A stretch of 64,000 nucleotides of DNA, from positions 33,906 to 97,905 of the forward strand of contig CASFCQ010000001.1 of NCBI GenBank assembly GCA_949293185.1, written 5' to 3'. The notes beneath the pieces were generated by a model, which was not told where the DNA came from, made no database searches, and worked only from the letters and a program-made list of their open reading frames with translations. Shown here piece by piece: positions 8,712 through 17,427 of the stretch; positions within the stretch are counted from its first letter, which is position 1, and each line of letters starts with the position of its first letter. This DNA is from an uncultured bacterium. GTDB lineage: Bacteria > Cyanobacteriota > Vampirovibrionia > Gastranaerophilales > Gastranaerophilaceae. The translations under genes were made by a program, and so were the position numbers.

Positions 8712-10343
8712 ATGAAAATTGAAAATATTAAAGAAACTTCATATTTAACGAATACCGAAACGCCTGCATTAAATTCTGACATTAAAAGCATGCGTATGTT
8801 TGATGCTGAATTTAACGAGAACGATGGAATTCAGGTAGAAAAGCAAGAACAGGGAAAGGATAACTCCCCAAAAACCTATACAAAGAAAACTCAAGATGAG
8901 GCAGGCAATGATGTTGTTTTAACATACCGCAGTAAAGATGATGCTCTTATTACAAGACAGATAATATATTCATACGGCGATACAAGAACAGAATATATAA
9001 AACCCGGAACTAATATTGTAGAAAGAGCCGAGGAAAAAAATGAAAACGGCGTTGTAATTTTGGAGGAAGAATATTATTCTCAGGCTCCTTTCGGTAAAAA
9101 AGAAGCAAGGGAGTTTGACAGCGGCAGCGAAGAACTTGCAAGTGTTTCTCTTTACAAAAACGGAGAAGACGAAGCTTATTTTAAAACCTCTTATGATAAC
9201 GGATATAAAACAGAAATGACTCTTTTAGATGGAGAACCTGAAGAAACAAAGGTCTACAGACCGGATGGTTCTATTAAGCAGCATATAAAACCGATTGCTG
9301 AATCAAATGGTGAAACGAAATACCAGAGCACTATCTACCGAGCAGATGGTACAGTCTTTTCTAAAGGTTCTTATATGGAACCTTATGCAATAATTTCAAC
9401 AGATGAATACAGTTATGATTTTGATGGTGAAACTGTCTTAGCACGAAAATATATTGGCGATGACTCTCTTATTTATGCAGAAAGCTATAATAGCGACGGT
9501 TCTGTCAGAGTAAGAGAAATCTACGGTACAACAGGCAGCCGTTTGAAAGAAAGAATTGTATATGACAAAAACGGAGAAATATTTCTCCAGACAAAATACG
9601 GTTCAGAAGGCGAAATCACTGAATATTATAAAAATCCGGATTCCGTTGCTAACAAACCGTTTGAAGAAAAGCTTTTAAACGGACAAATAGATACTTCTTT
9701 TAAACAGGGAAAAGCAGGCACGTGTTATGTTGCATCGGCTGTAAAAAGTCTGCTGTTAACAGAAAAAGGCAAAGAGATTTTAAAAGATTGCATAAAATAT
9801 GATGATACAAACGACACATCGACTATTAACTTTAAAGGTGTTGATAAGGAATACACTTTTACAAAAGAAGAAATAGCACAGGCAATGGGCAGACTCGGTA
9901 CAGGTGATCCTGATTTTACTGCATTTTTACTAGGGTATGAACAATATAGAACAGAAGAATTAGGCAGACCTGTAGACGGAGGCACAGCACTTGAAGTTGT
10001 ACAGGTTTTAACCGGCGGAGAATGTGATTCCAATATAATGTTTGGGACGCCGATGTTTAGTCTTTCGAATGAAATATTAGATGAACTGCAAACAAAAATG
10101 ACAAACAGTGATATGTTAATAAACGCCGGAACTCCGCCAAGAGATGTTGATACAGAATTTAGTGAGAATGATAATAAAATTGGGCTGGCTAATTCGCATG
10201 CATACTGCGTAAAACAAATAACATCAGATTCTGTATATTTGATAGAACCTACTACAGATAAGGAAATAAATGTGTCAAGAGAATTGTTCCTGCAAAAATT
10301 TATTTCTTATTTTGCTAAAGATTTAAATAGTAAACAGGATTAA
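8712..10343 (+). CDS. Calpain/papain-like cysteine protease domain behind YwqK-like repeats
   Basis: 543 aa. Residues about 60-310 contain repeated units of the form Y-x-D/P-x-G-x-x-x with tyrosine spacing (VYRPDGSIKQHI, IYRADGTVFSKG, SYNSDGSVRVRE, VYDKNGEIFLQT), resembling YwqK/MORN-like beta repeats. The C-terminal part has the arrangement of a calpain-type (C2) catalytic core: Gln332 and Cys338 in QGKAGTCYVASAV, His496 in ANSHAYCVKQ, and an acidic/Pro stretch VYLIEPTTD in the usual Asn region. No signal peptide is visible. The protease call rests on the Q-C-H order and spacing only. It is followed by a clear terminator. It may be an effector or toxin-like protease, which is inference. Confidence 0.6.
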   Translation: MKIENIKETSYLTNTETPALNSDIKSMRMFDAEFNENDGIQVEKQEQGKDNSPKTYTKKTQDEAGNDVVLTYRSKDDALITRQIIYSYGDTRTEYIKPGTNIVERAEEKNENGVVILEEEYYSQAPFGKKEAREFDSGSEELASVSLYKNGEDEAYFKTSYDNGYKTEMTLLDGEPEETKVYRPDGSIKQHIKPIAESNGETKYQSTIYRADGTVFSKGSYMEPYAIISTDEYSYDFDGETVLARKYIGDDSLIYAESYNSDGSVRVREIYGTTGSRLKERIVYDKNGEIFLQTKYGSEGEITEYYKNPDSVANKPFEEKLLNGQIDTSFKQGKAGTCYVASAVKSLLLTEKGKEILKDCIKYDDTNDTSTINFKGVDKEYTFTKEEIAQAMGRLGTGDPDFTAFLLGYEQYRTEELGRPVDGGTALEVVQVLTGGECDSNIMFGTPMFSLSNEILDELQTKMTNSDMLINAGTPPRDVDTEFSENDNKIGLANSHAYCVKQITSDSVYLIEPTTDKEINVSRELFLQKFISYFAKDLNSKQD

Positions 10344-10347
10344 TATA

Positions 10348-10375
10348 AAAAAGAGATGATTTGTCATCTCTTTTT
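10348..10375. terminator. Bidirectional rho-independent terminator
   Basis: A perfect 12-bp stem (AAAAAGAGATGA with TCATCTCTTTTT) and a four-base loop lie between two convergent genes. U-runs occur on both strands, so it can end transcription of both the protease-like gene and the metalloprotein gene. Confidence 0.85.
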
Positions 10376-10380
10376 CAGGG

Positions 10381-11241
10381 TTACAAGTTATCATCTTCAA
10401 ATCCCGGTGAACGTGATGGCAGATTAGAATATCCGGGATTGGCAAAGACTGTTTTTCTTATATATTTACTTGTATAGTTCCCCTTAATAAATAATTTTTT
10501 AAGAGTATTTTCTCTCACTGCAAGAGGGTGCATACTGTCTTTATACTGTGGATATTTTTCAGAAAGCTGTGTCCACACAGCGGCTTCCATTGTCCAGGCG
10601 TATGTTTCTTCGTTTAATGAGTTAAAATCATCCTGATGCAATGCTTCATGTGCTAATACTGCAGCGAGTGCAGGTTTTGGAGCATCCTGATGTTTTTTGT
10701 TTATATAGATATATAGTCTGTCTTTTTTCTTCCAGCCGAGCGCGTCAAAGTTTGCATAAGCTTGTCCGAATTTGCTCAAATCTTCGAAATCCACCTGCAT
10801 TGGTTTTTCCGATAAATTATTACCGAGAATTGCTCTTCTTGAAAATTCCCCCAGCCCTCCTTTTAAAAGCTCCAGAGCTTCCATTATGTGTTCGTCTTTT
10901 GTCACGCCCTTATAAGTTTTTTTAAGATTTTTAGAGCGTTCTTTTTGTTCTTCCGATATAGGATTGCCTTGGCTGTCTTTGTATACCCTTTTTTCTTCTT
11001 CCTTTACTGTCTTTTGTTTTTTGTTTTCTATAGATGTACTAGCTGTTTTGCTGGGTGTATATTTTTTTGTCCGGCTTTGGGCTGATGTTTGTGATTGATA
11101 TGCAGGAGTGTAATTTCTGGAATTTTCTACTCTTACCTTTGGTTTTAACTGCGGCGGTTTTGCTGCGAATGATTCAGATGAAACAGAAAAAGCAAACACA
11201 ACACCTGCCAGTAAAATCGCTGTAATCTTTTTCTTGTCCAA
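10381..11241 (-). CDS. Secreted HExxH zinc metalloprotein (gluzincin-like)
   Basis: 286 aa. The N-terminus (MDKKKITAILLAGVVFAF, then SSESFAA) is a Sec signal peptide with probable cleavage after the AA near residue 27. A basic, Thr/Ser/Gln-rich linker follows to about residue 115. The C-terminal domain has HEALH (His198, Glu199, His202) with a downstream NEETYAW supplying a possible third ligand Glu at 211/212, the layout of small gluzincin-type metallopeptidases. It would act in the periplasm or outside. Substrate unknown. It is monocistronic and ends at the shared terminator. Confidence 0.75.
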   Translation of the reverse strand: MDKKKITAILLAGVVFAFSVSSESFAAKPPQLKPKVRVENSRNYTPAYQSQTSAQSRTKKYTPSKTASTSIENKKQKTVKEEEKRVYKDSQGNPISEEQKERSKNLKKTYKGVTKDEHIMEALELLKGGLGEFSRRAILGNNLSEKPMQVDFEDLSKFGQAYANFDALGWKKKDRLYIYINKKHQDAPKPALAAVLAHEALHQDDFNSLNEETYAWTMEAAVWTQLSEKYPQYKDSMHPLAVRENTLKKLFIKGNYTSKYIRKTVFANPGYSNLPSRSPGFEDDNL

Positions 11242-11348
11242 TAATCCTTACCCGTCTTTGACTATACTTGTTAATATTATTAATTATTATTTTTATGATA
11301 TCAAATTTATCACGCTTTGTGAAAAGATTTGTAAAGCATAAATTAGTT

Positions 11349-12818
11349 TTATTGTTTTTTTATAATATGAACTTCGGGACGATTAAGCAGTTCTTTTGTA
11401 ACAACAAAGTTTTCATCAAGGTTAGCCAATTTTGGTGAAGTAACATTTTTTTGAGAGATATTCATACGGATTTCAGTAGGGAAAAAACGCGCATAATTCA
11501 TATGATAAACTTTGCCGTCAGTATCAATGAGCTTGAGCATTACATATTTATGATACCGTCCGTTCTTGTTTAAATCTTCTTTTACTTTTTGTAATATTTC
11601 ATCATATTTTAATAACGGAGCTTTTATGCCGAATTCTTGCATAAATTTTTTCATTCTGCCGGAAGAATTTAGGCTTGTATCAAAACTGTTTATTTTCATA
11701 AATGCGTTAGCCATAAGAAATTCGATATGTTGTGATGTTTTTACATATTTTTGTGTTCCGTTTAAATCATCTGCATAAAGTCTTGATAGCTTTTTCAAAA
11801 CATCTTCAGCCAAAGACGCAAGAGCTTTTTTATCAAATCCCTGCGCATTTTTTGCCTTTGAATCAAAACATCTTACAAGCATATGAAATTTAGGATTGTC
11901 TATAAGAGGTGTAAATGTAAAAAGCATATTAGCCATATTATTAACATAGCGTTCTCTCAGTCTTTTTGCTTTATCGTAGTCCCCGTTTTTTAATGCTTTT
12001 CTTGAAGCAACATAAGATGCATTAAAAACATTAAAAGATACATTGAAGGCATTTAGTTTTTCCATATTTTCTTTTTGAGAAAAATATTGTGCATATTTTT
12101 CGGCACGTTCCTGCAGAAAATGATTGTCTTTGTTCCAGCCGGATGTGTCAAAGGCTGTTCTTCTCCCCAGTGATTCATACAGCTCGGTCGCAAGCTCTGT
12201 AAAATCATATAATTTGCCTTTTTTGTCTTTTATTGCAATATTCATACAATCGGCATCATAAAAAAGTTCAGTGGTGCGATACAGCACATCATCTCTGGAT
12301 ATCGGAATATTTTCACCAAAAATATCAAGATTGTGAAAACGTTTTCGCAGTGTTTTAAAACCTCTTGTTATTGAAGTAAAATCTTCCCAGCTCATTTCGC
12401 TTTTTTGCGGTTTTGCATCAGCGTAACAATGTGCGCACATGTTTTTGCAGCCCCGTTTTACGGCTATAACATGCAGATTCTCGCTTAGGTACTGAATTTC
12501 TTTCATTGTTAAGCCCTTAAATGCTTTTATCCCGTATTGCAACCCTTCTAGCGGTTCCAAGCAAAAATCGCGAAGTATAAAGTCATTCTGTTTGCCGGAA
12601 TTTCTTATATATTTGTATAAATTATCGGCATAAGCTTTTGCTTTTATAAATTTTGCAATATTTTTTATTTCATTAATTGCAGGCAGAGGATTTGCGCCAA
12701 AGCTGATATTTTTTTTGTTTAAAGATACACTGTCGTTTTTATACGGCAAAGTTTTATTCTGTTTTGTTAAAATAGGCTGGGCAAAAGCAGCGGAATAATT
12801 TACGGAGTGAATTTTCAT
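11349..12818 (-). CDS. Radical SAM protein with N-terminal SFGA tag
   Basis: 489 aa. The cluster motif CKNMCAHC (Cys124, Cys128, Cys131; CX3CX2C) follows HVIAVKRG and marks a radical SAM enzyme that binds a 4Fe-4S cluster and S-adenosylmethionine. The surrounding sequence and the long C-terminal part match no named subfamily I know; no SPASM-like Cys cluster is evident. Residues 1-45 form a polar leader ending KKNISFGANPLP, similar in position and sequence to the leaders of several unrelated proteins in this window. It is a single-gene unit. Reaction and substrate unknown; a peptide-modifying role would be speculation. Confidence 0.78.
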   Translation of the reverse strand: MKIHSVNYSAAFAQPILTKQNKTLPYKNDSVSLNKKNISFGANPLPAINEIKNIAKFIKAKAYADNLYKYIRNSGKQNDFILRDFCLEPLEGLQYGIKAFKGLTMKEIQYLSENLHVIAVKRGCKNMCAHCYADAKPQKSEMSWEDFTSITRGFKTLRKRFHNLDIFGENIPISRDDVLYRTTELFYDADCMNIAIKDKKGKLYDFTELATELYESLGRRTAFDTSGWNKDNHFLQERAEKYAQYFSQKENMEKLNAFNVSFNVFNASYVASRKALKNGDYDKAKRLRERYVNNMANMLFTFTPLIDNPKFHMLVRCFDSKAKNAQGFDKKALASLAEDVLKKLSRLYADDLNGTQKYVKTSQHIEFLMANAFMKINSFDTSLNSSGRMKKFMQEFGIKAPLLKYDEILQKVKEDLNKNGRYHKYVMLKLIDTDGKVYHMNYARFFPTEIRMNISQKNVTSPKLANLDENFVVTKELLNRPEVHIIKKQ

Positions 12819-12886
12819 GGTAAATCTAATCTCTTCTTAGTTGATGATTAAATAAACCCCGTAAAAATATTTTTTGCTATTTTATA

Positions 12887-13309
12887 TTAATACCAATCAA
12901 AGAAAGATTTTATAAAACTGCCTTTAAAATAAAAATCTTCTTTATCCTGAATCCTGTTTATAAATTTATACGCATTCTCGCTTGTTCTGAAACCTATATC
13001 ATAAAAAATTAAACTGCGATGGTTTTTAAACTTTAAAACTGCATTGTAATAAGTATGACTGTATTTTCCGGTTGTTCTTTCTTTTTTTACATCGCCGTAC
13101 ATAACATCTGATATTTTAAACATTTCTGTTACTTCCCGGGGCTGGAAAAGTTTATGAGAGTATACTTTACAAATATTTTGGGATTTTATACATTCCACAT
13201 CATTGATGTCACAAACCATAATCACTAATGCACATACTAATCCCAAAAGGATAACAGTGAAAATTACAGAAACTTTTTCTTTTACGCTTTGGGGGATATT
13301 TATTGACAT
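12887..13309 (-). CDS. Hypothetical single-pass membrane protein, 140 aa
   Basis: One hydrophobic segment near the N-terminus (VSVIFTVILLGLVCALVIMV, residues 13-32) is followed by a soluble part of about 105 residues with no family I recognise. Two cysteines shortly after the membrane segment (VECIKSQNIC) could form a disulfide if that part is periplasmic. The end is aromatic (FYFKGSFIKSFFDWY). It lies between the radical SAM and ADP-ribosyltransferase-like genes on the same strand, but the gaps are too wide to call an operon. Confidence 0.65.
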   Translation of the reverse strand: MSINIPQSVKEKVSVIFTVILLGLVCALVIMVCDINDVECIKSQNICKVYSHKLFQPREVTEMFKISDVMYGDVKKERTTGKYSHTYYNAVLKFKNHRSLIFYDIGFRTSENAYKFINRIQDKEDFYFKGSFIKSFFDWY

Positions 13310-13385
13310 TTTTACAACCTGTTCATGTTTGATATAACAAGTATAAAAAATTGCCGGAGTTTGTCAACTTTATCAACCAAGATTG

Positions 13386-13496
13386 TCCGAGAAAAATTCG
13401 TGATAAGGAGCAAAGCTACGTGAACGAATTTTTGGAGTGACACATTGAAAAGGTGAGCAGTGACGGCTCGAAGGCTCGAGGCGGCAACTGCGACAC
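13386..13496. repeat. Intergenic block of short inverted repeats, with a 21-base sequence found again at 37782-37802
   Basis: The stretch holds an imperfect hairpin (GAAAAATTCGT near 13390 against ACGAATTTTT near 13422). A 21-base sequence at 13445-13465 recurs exactly at 37782-37802, and a GC-rich tail carries GGCTCGA twice. It is richer in GC than its surroundings and encodes nothing obvious. It resembles degraded repeat elements seen elsewhere in the window near tRNA genes. Confidence 0.55.
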
Positions 13497-14425
13497 TAGA
13501 TTAGATATTTGACATTGATGACGTTATTTAACACATCAAAACCGGTAACCTCAAAACTGCTGTTTCGTTTAAGCAAATATTCTTTTTCACTCCAGTGCTG
13601 GCGGTCAATATTAAACAAAGCATCCATATCAAAATACTTTGTTCCTTTAGGAACTTCTATTTTTAAAATAGGATTGTCAACACTGCGGAATCTTTGGGCT
13701 ACATTAAATTCTGTCGTTGTTGAAACGAATGATTTGTCTGTATAAATGCCGCCTTTAGTCGTTAAAATATCTTTTTCAGCCTCGCTCAAATCAGGCTGCA
13801 GGGCTCTATAAAGAACCATGTCTTGTTTTGTTCTTAATACTTTTGAATCGTCATTAAATAAGTTATCAAGAGTTGATACTATATTTTTCAGAGTTTCCGG
13901 ACCGTTAAGACCTCTTAGCTTGCCATGTCTTAAAAAATTATGCAGCTCATCAACGCTGTATTTGTATTCTTTCAAAGCTTTCATATCATCAGGGGTAAAA
14001 TGTTTTTGCAGATTTCCGTTCGCATCATAAACTTTTACTTCTCCTGTATGATTATCAAGCAAATATATTTCCGAAACAAAACCTTTATCGTCTCTCAGAC
14101 ATTTTGCTCTCATATCGTCGTAACAAAGATCTTTTAACCCGTCAATAGGTCGGCCTATATGGATATGCTTGTCATTTACATGACGTCCTATTTTCATATC
14201 TGTGTTTTCAATAATTTTATTAATAATATTCTCTACATCTTCTTTTGTTTGCGGACGTTTTGTTTTTTGCATAGAAACTGCAGCTCTGCCGTATGACTCA
14301 CTACAGCTTAGAACATTTGTATCAGTCAGCTTTACCTCTTTATGAGTCGGTCTTAAAGAAGTACAAGCCTGATTTTTGGGGCTTTGTTTAATTGTTTCAC
14401 ACTGTGTACAAGAATTCACCTTCAT
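13496..14425 (-). CDS. Putative arginine-type mono-ADP-ribosyltransferase (ADPRT exoenzyme fold)
   Basis: 309 aa. The C-terminal third carries the three marks of R-S-E ADP-ribosyltransferases in order and at normal spacing: Arg207 in VLYRAL, the STS-like SFVSTTTEF (Ser235-Thr236-Thr237), and the ExE pair Glu280-x-Glu282 in WSEKEYLL. Such enzymes transfer ADP-ribose from NAD to a protein, usually arginine, and the family includes secreted toxins. Residues 1-200 are unassigned and include a Y-D-x-N-G unit. No signal peptide is present. No immunity gene is apparent next to it. Enzyme class is likely; toxin role is inferred from the family. Confidence 0.78.
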   Translation of the reverse strand: MKVNSCTQCETIKQSPKNQACTSLRPTHKEVKLTDTNVLSCSESYGRAAVSMQKTKRPQTKEDVENIINKIIENTDMKIGRHVNDKHIHIGRPIDGLKDLCYDDMRAKCLRDDKGFVSEIYLLDNHTGEVKVYDANGNLQKHFTPDDMKALKEYKYSVDELHNFLRHGKLRGLNGPETLKNIVSTLDNLFNDDSKVLRTKQDMVLYRALQPDLSEAEKDILTTKGGIYTDKSFVSTTTEFNVAQRFRSVDNPILKIEVPKGTKYFDMDALFNIDRQHWSEKEYLLKRNSSFEVTGFDVLNNVINVKYLI

Positions 14426-14512
14426 ATTTGATTAAAAACAAAACAGAGCTAAAAATTGCCAAAATCTGTAACATAAACACTTCATATAAAATAATGAAAT
14501 TAAAAAAGTTTA

Positions 14513-14541
14513 TTGATAAAAAACACTTTTACGGCTAAAAT
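14513..14541 (+). promoter_or_regulatory. Sigma70-type promoter for the OmpH/Skp gene
   Basis: TTGATA (14513-14518) and TAAAAT (14536-14541) are separated by exactly 17 bases and lie about 40 bases before the ATG at 14582, which has a GGAGAG ribosome site. Confidence 0.6.
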
Positions 14542-14581
14542 AAACTATATAAAAAACAATTAAAAAAGGAGAGAGAGTTTT

Positions 14582-15043
14582 ATGAAAAATTGTGTGAAGT
14601 ATGTTGCATTAGGTTTAACAGCTTTTGTTATCGGCATGACAGTAAATAACTATGCTATTTCTAATGTCCCGAGCAAAATTGCAGTAGTAGATGTGCAAAA
14701 AGTTGTTGCATCTTCATCTCAGGTAAAGGCTCTTAAAGCTGACAGAGAAGCAAAAATCAAAGATTTGGCAAATTTTGTGACAACAGCAAGAGCTAATGTG
14801 GCAAAAGAAACAAACGCAACTAAGAGAAAAGAACTGGAAAACAAATACAATAAAGAACTTAACGCAAAAAGAAATACAATCCAGAAAGATTATGCAAAAA
14901 AACTTGCTGCTATAGACAAAAGCATTTCTGCAATAATAAATCAGAAAGCTAAAGCTGCAAATTATGAAATAGTTCTGGCAAAAGGCGTTGTATTATACGG
15001 CGGAACAGATATTACTTCTGAAATCACAAAAGAAGTAAAATAA
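14582..15043 (+). CDS. OmpH/Skp-family periplasmic chaperone
   Basis: 153 aa. An N-terminal signal or anchor (YVALGLTAFVIGMTV) is followed by KIAVVDVQKVVASSSQVKAL, the conserved start of OmpH/Skp proteins, then about 70 residues of Lys/Ala-rich coiled coil and a short beta end (YEIVLAKGVVLYGGTDIT) typical of the family. Skp holds unfolded outer-membrane proteins in the periplasm, so its presence argues for a Gram-negative envelope. Good promoter upstream and strong terminator downstream show a one-gene unit. Confidence 0.9.
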   Translation: MKNCVKYVALGLTAFVIGMTVNNYAISNVPSKIAVVDVQKVVASSSQVKALKADREAKIKDLANFVTTARANVAKETNATKRKELENKYNKELNAKRNTIQKDYAKKLAAIDKSISAIINQKAKAANYEIVLAKGVVLYGGTDITSEITKEVK

Positions 15044-15056
15044 ATTAAAATTCAAA

Positions 15057-15094
15057 TAAAAAACGCTCCTATTACGGTTGGGAGCGTTTTTTTA
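15057..15094 (+). terminator. Rho-independent terminator after the OmpH/Skp gene
   Basis: An AAAAACGCTCC / GGGAGCGTTTTT stem with a ten-base loop followed by a U-run, 14 bases after the stop codon. Confidence 0.88.
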
Positions 15095-15142
15095 TTTTGT
15101 AGAAAGCTAAATCATACTAAACAACACAAATACCGAAATGTA

Positions 15143-15403
15143 TTAACCTTTTACATCAAAATCGATACCTGTAATCTTATCTCTTCTTAAAGCTGCGCCA
15201 AGGTTGTACTGCATGAGATTGTATTTTTCAATCTCATTTGCAACATTGCCGTTAAAAACCTGTTGATTGGAATCAATAAAATTAAATAAAGGTTCCCAAA
15301 TGCCGCTTACTGTGCTTTCGGCAGTTTTTTCTACCTGTTTTATTGTCTTAACCGGAACTTTAATGTTCATTCCGAAAGGTTGTTTAAAAAAGTTTTCTGA
15401 CAT
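15143..15403 (-). CDS. Hypothetical small protein, 86 aa
   Basis: The frame is open from a GTG at 15412, but the ATG at 15403 is eight bases from an AGGGG site and is preferred. The product (MSENFFKQPFGMNIKVPVKT...) is soluble, with a stretch QVEKTAESTVSGIWEPLFNF and a C-terminal RRDKITGIDFDVKG. I recognise no family. A QPFGM sequence occurs within the first 15 residues, loosely like the FGA-type leaders of other proteins in this window. It is isolated, with 370 bases of non-coding DNA upstream. Confidence 0.6.
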   Translation of the reverse strand: MSENFFKQPFGMNIKVPVKTIKQVEKTAESTVSGIWEPLFNFIDSNQQVFNGNVANEIEKYNLMQYNLGAALRRDKITGIDFDVKG

Positions 15404-15772
15404 TTGCATCACCCCTGTAATTGATTACAGTTTTTATATCGACAGGCTCGTGTGTAAACTTTAATGATTTTGTTTGAATTGTAAAGGAAAGTTTACAAAG
15501 TATTTTGTTAAGTTTTGTAAAATTAAATTTAATGCGATTTTTAAAATGCCAAAAGTGCTTTTTTTGCATAAAAAATAGTTTAAACCAAAAATATTTGTAT
15601 TTTTAAATAAAAAAACATATTTTTGAAAACCTGTTCACTATTTTTTACATTTCTAAATAGCAAATTATTTTTTTACGTGATTTGTATTTATATCAGGTCT
15701 TTCATATCATATAGAGGTACATCTCACCTAATTTTATATTCAGATATAAAGACACTAGTTAGACTAACAGTT
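15404..15772. other. AT-rich intergenic region, nothing identified
   Basis: About 370 bases of strongly AT-rich DNA between two divergent genes. Open frames here (for example 15623-15772 in phase with the downstream gene, opened by TTG) lack ribosome sites and look like read-through. Promoters for both genes must lie here but no convincing -35/-10 pair stood out. Confidence 0.5.
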
Positions 15773-17404
15773 ATGATTACACAAATTCAACCAACAGAAG
15801 TTTACAAAAAATCGAATATACAGGCAGCAAAACCTCAGGATACACAAAGACAATCTTTTAAGGGGATACCTCCTGAAATTATAAATGTTTCTATTATTGA
15901 CCTGGCAACAGCCATATTGCCAAGGACTTATGTTGATGCTAAAACAAACGGCTTTGCCGCTGCAGAAACCTTTAGACGGGAATCTTCCGGACTTATTGTT
16001 AACTGTCTTATTCCCGGATTTATTGTCTATGGTGTAGCCAAGCTGCTGGAGCTAATTAATCCTAAAGACAAGGGTATGGCTTCGAAATGGGCAAATCAGG
16101 ACGCTATTACAACATTAAATAAACATTTTCTTGCTGCAAAAGGCGGTTCAAGAAGCTTTACAAACAAGCTGCTTGATGATGTCAGCGTGTTAAACGGTAA
16201 GGAATGGAAGCCGCTAAAAGGTATAAATCTTGAAAATGAGCGTATGGAATTTGCCAAAACAATGGCAAATAAACTTGCAACAAAGAAAGAAAAAGCAGCT
16301 GCTGTTTCTAATTTAGAGAAAAAAGTCCTTGAAATGACAGGTGCTACAAAGCATATTCAAATTGCCGGAAAAACTTATCATGCGGATTTACATACACTGC
16401 TTCGTGATGCAATGGATGTGGGACAGGACTTTTTGGAGCACAAAAGAACTGCGGTCAGAGAGGTTGCTAAAGACTTTAAAGCCGGCAAGCTGTCCGGTTC
16501 GCGTTCAGAAGCAGTTGCAAAAGCTGTCGGCAAAGAGCTTACAAATTATTTCAATGAGTCAAAACGTTTTATCAACAAAAAGAGCTTTTTGGGGCTTGCT
16601 ATCGTTATTCCGCTGGCAGCATCTATGCAGTCAATAAACAGATGGATTACAAGAAAAACTTCCGGTCAGGAAGGTGCTCCGATTTACAAAGATTTTGGCA
16701 CGCAGAAAAAGAAAAAAGAAATGAGTCCGAAAGAAAAATCATCTTTCTGGATGCAAAAAATAGGTGCTGCAGCTCTAATGGTCGGTGTTGCATATGCATC
16801 TTTAAAAGACAAATCCAGTCTGTCCAATATTTTAAAAGGTTTGCAGTTTACAAAAAATATGCCGACAATGGATCAGTGCAGATGGATTGCAACCTCTACA
16901 TTTGCAAGCCGTATGCTCGCGTCGGAAGACAAAAACGAGCTGCATGAAGTAACCTGGAGAGATATCGCTACATTTGCAAGTTTATACTTCTTAGGTGATT
17001 ATGTTGCGAAAGGTGTAGGATATGTTCTACAAAAGGTTACAAAAATTCCGCTTTTGAACTATACTAAAAATGCTCCGAAAAAGACAAACAATGCCATCGT
17101 CGATTTTGGTAAGAATGTTGCACACTGGGCAAGCGGAACTGAGTTAAAAACATTCGGAGAAGCCGCAAAAGTATCTAAAAAGGCAAAAAGTCTAAGATAT
17201 GTATGCGAAGGTGCATCACTCGGATTTTCAATGCTCATACTCGGTATGTTAGTTCCTTGGTATGTCAGAAAACAAACCGAAAGAAAAGTCCAAAAAGAAA
17301 TGGCAGAAAAGTACAACAGTTTCCACACCTACCCGTCTTTAAATTTAACTGGCAACAAAAAAACTTTTCAGGCGTTTGGTATGATGATGAATAAAACAAA
17401 ATAA
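15773..17404 (+). CDS. FKG-tagged multi-pass membrane protein, first of a tandem paralog pair
   Basis: 543 aa from the ATG at 15773; an upstream in-frame TTG at 15623 would add 50 residues with no ribosome site. A polar leader carries RQSFKGIPPEI near residue 25, then DLATAILPRTYVDA. Hydrophobic segments include GLIVNCLIPGFIVYGVAKLL, FLGLAIVIPLAA, IGAAALMVGVAYA and LGFSMLILGMLVPWYV, separated by long charged stretches. It aligns by eye with the next gene along its length: PRTYVD/PRTLVD, ESSG, SINRWITRKTSG/PINRYLTKKRTG, SEDKNE/ARDKNE. No known family. Probably an inner-membrane protein of lineage-specific function. Confidence 0.72.
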   Translation: MITQIQPTEVYKKSNIQAAKPQDTQRQSFKGIPPEIINVSIIDLATAILPRTYVDAKTNGFAAAETFRRESSGLIVNCLIPGFIVYGVAKLLELINPKDKGMASKWANQDAITTLNKHFLAAKGGSRSFTNKLLDDVSVLNGKEWKPLKGINLENERMEFAKTMANKLATKKEKAAAVSNLEKKVLEMTGATKHIQIAGKTYHADLHTLLRDAMDVGQDFLEHKRTAVREVAKDFKAGKLSGSRSEAVAKAVGKELTNYFNESKRFINKKSFLGLAIVIPLAASMQSINRWITRKTSGQEGAPIYKDFGTQKKKKEMSPKEKSSFWMQKIGAAALMVGVAYASLKDKSSLSNILKGLQFTKNMPTMDQCRWIATSTFASRMLASEDKNELHEVTWRDIATFASLYFLGDYVAKGVGYVLQKVTKIPLLNYTKNAPKKTNNAIVDFGKNVAHWASGTELKTFGEAAKVSKKAKSLRYVCEGASLGFSMLILGMLVPWYVRKQTERKVQKEMAEKYNSFHTYPSLNLTGNKKTFQAFGMMMNKTK

Positions 17405-17427
17405 AAAATAAAAAAACAGGACAATAT

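Noticed and set aside
15623..15772. 50-residue N-terminal extension of the FKG-tagged membrane protein
   Set aside because: Opened by TTG without a ribosome site; the paralog has no such extension and the ATG at 15773 aligns with its leader.
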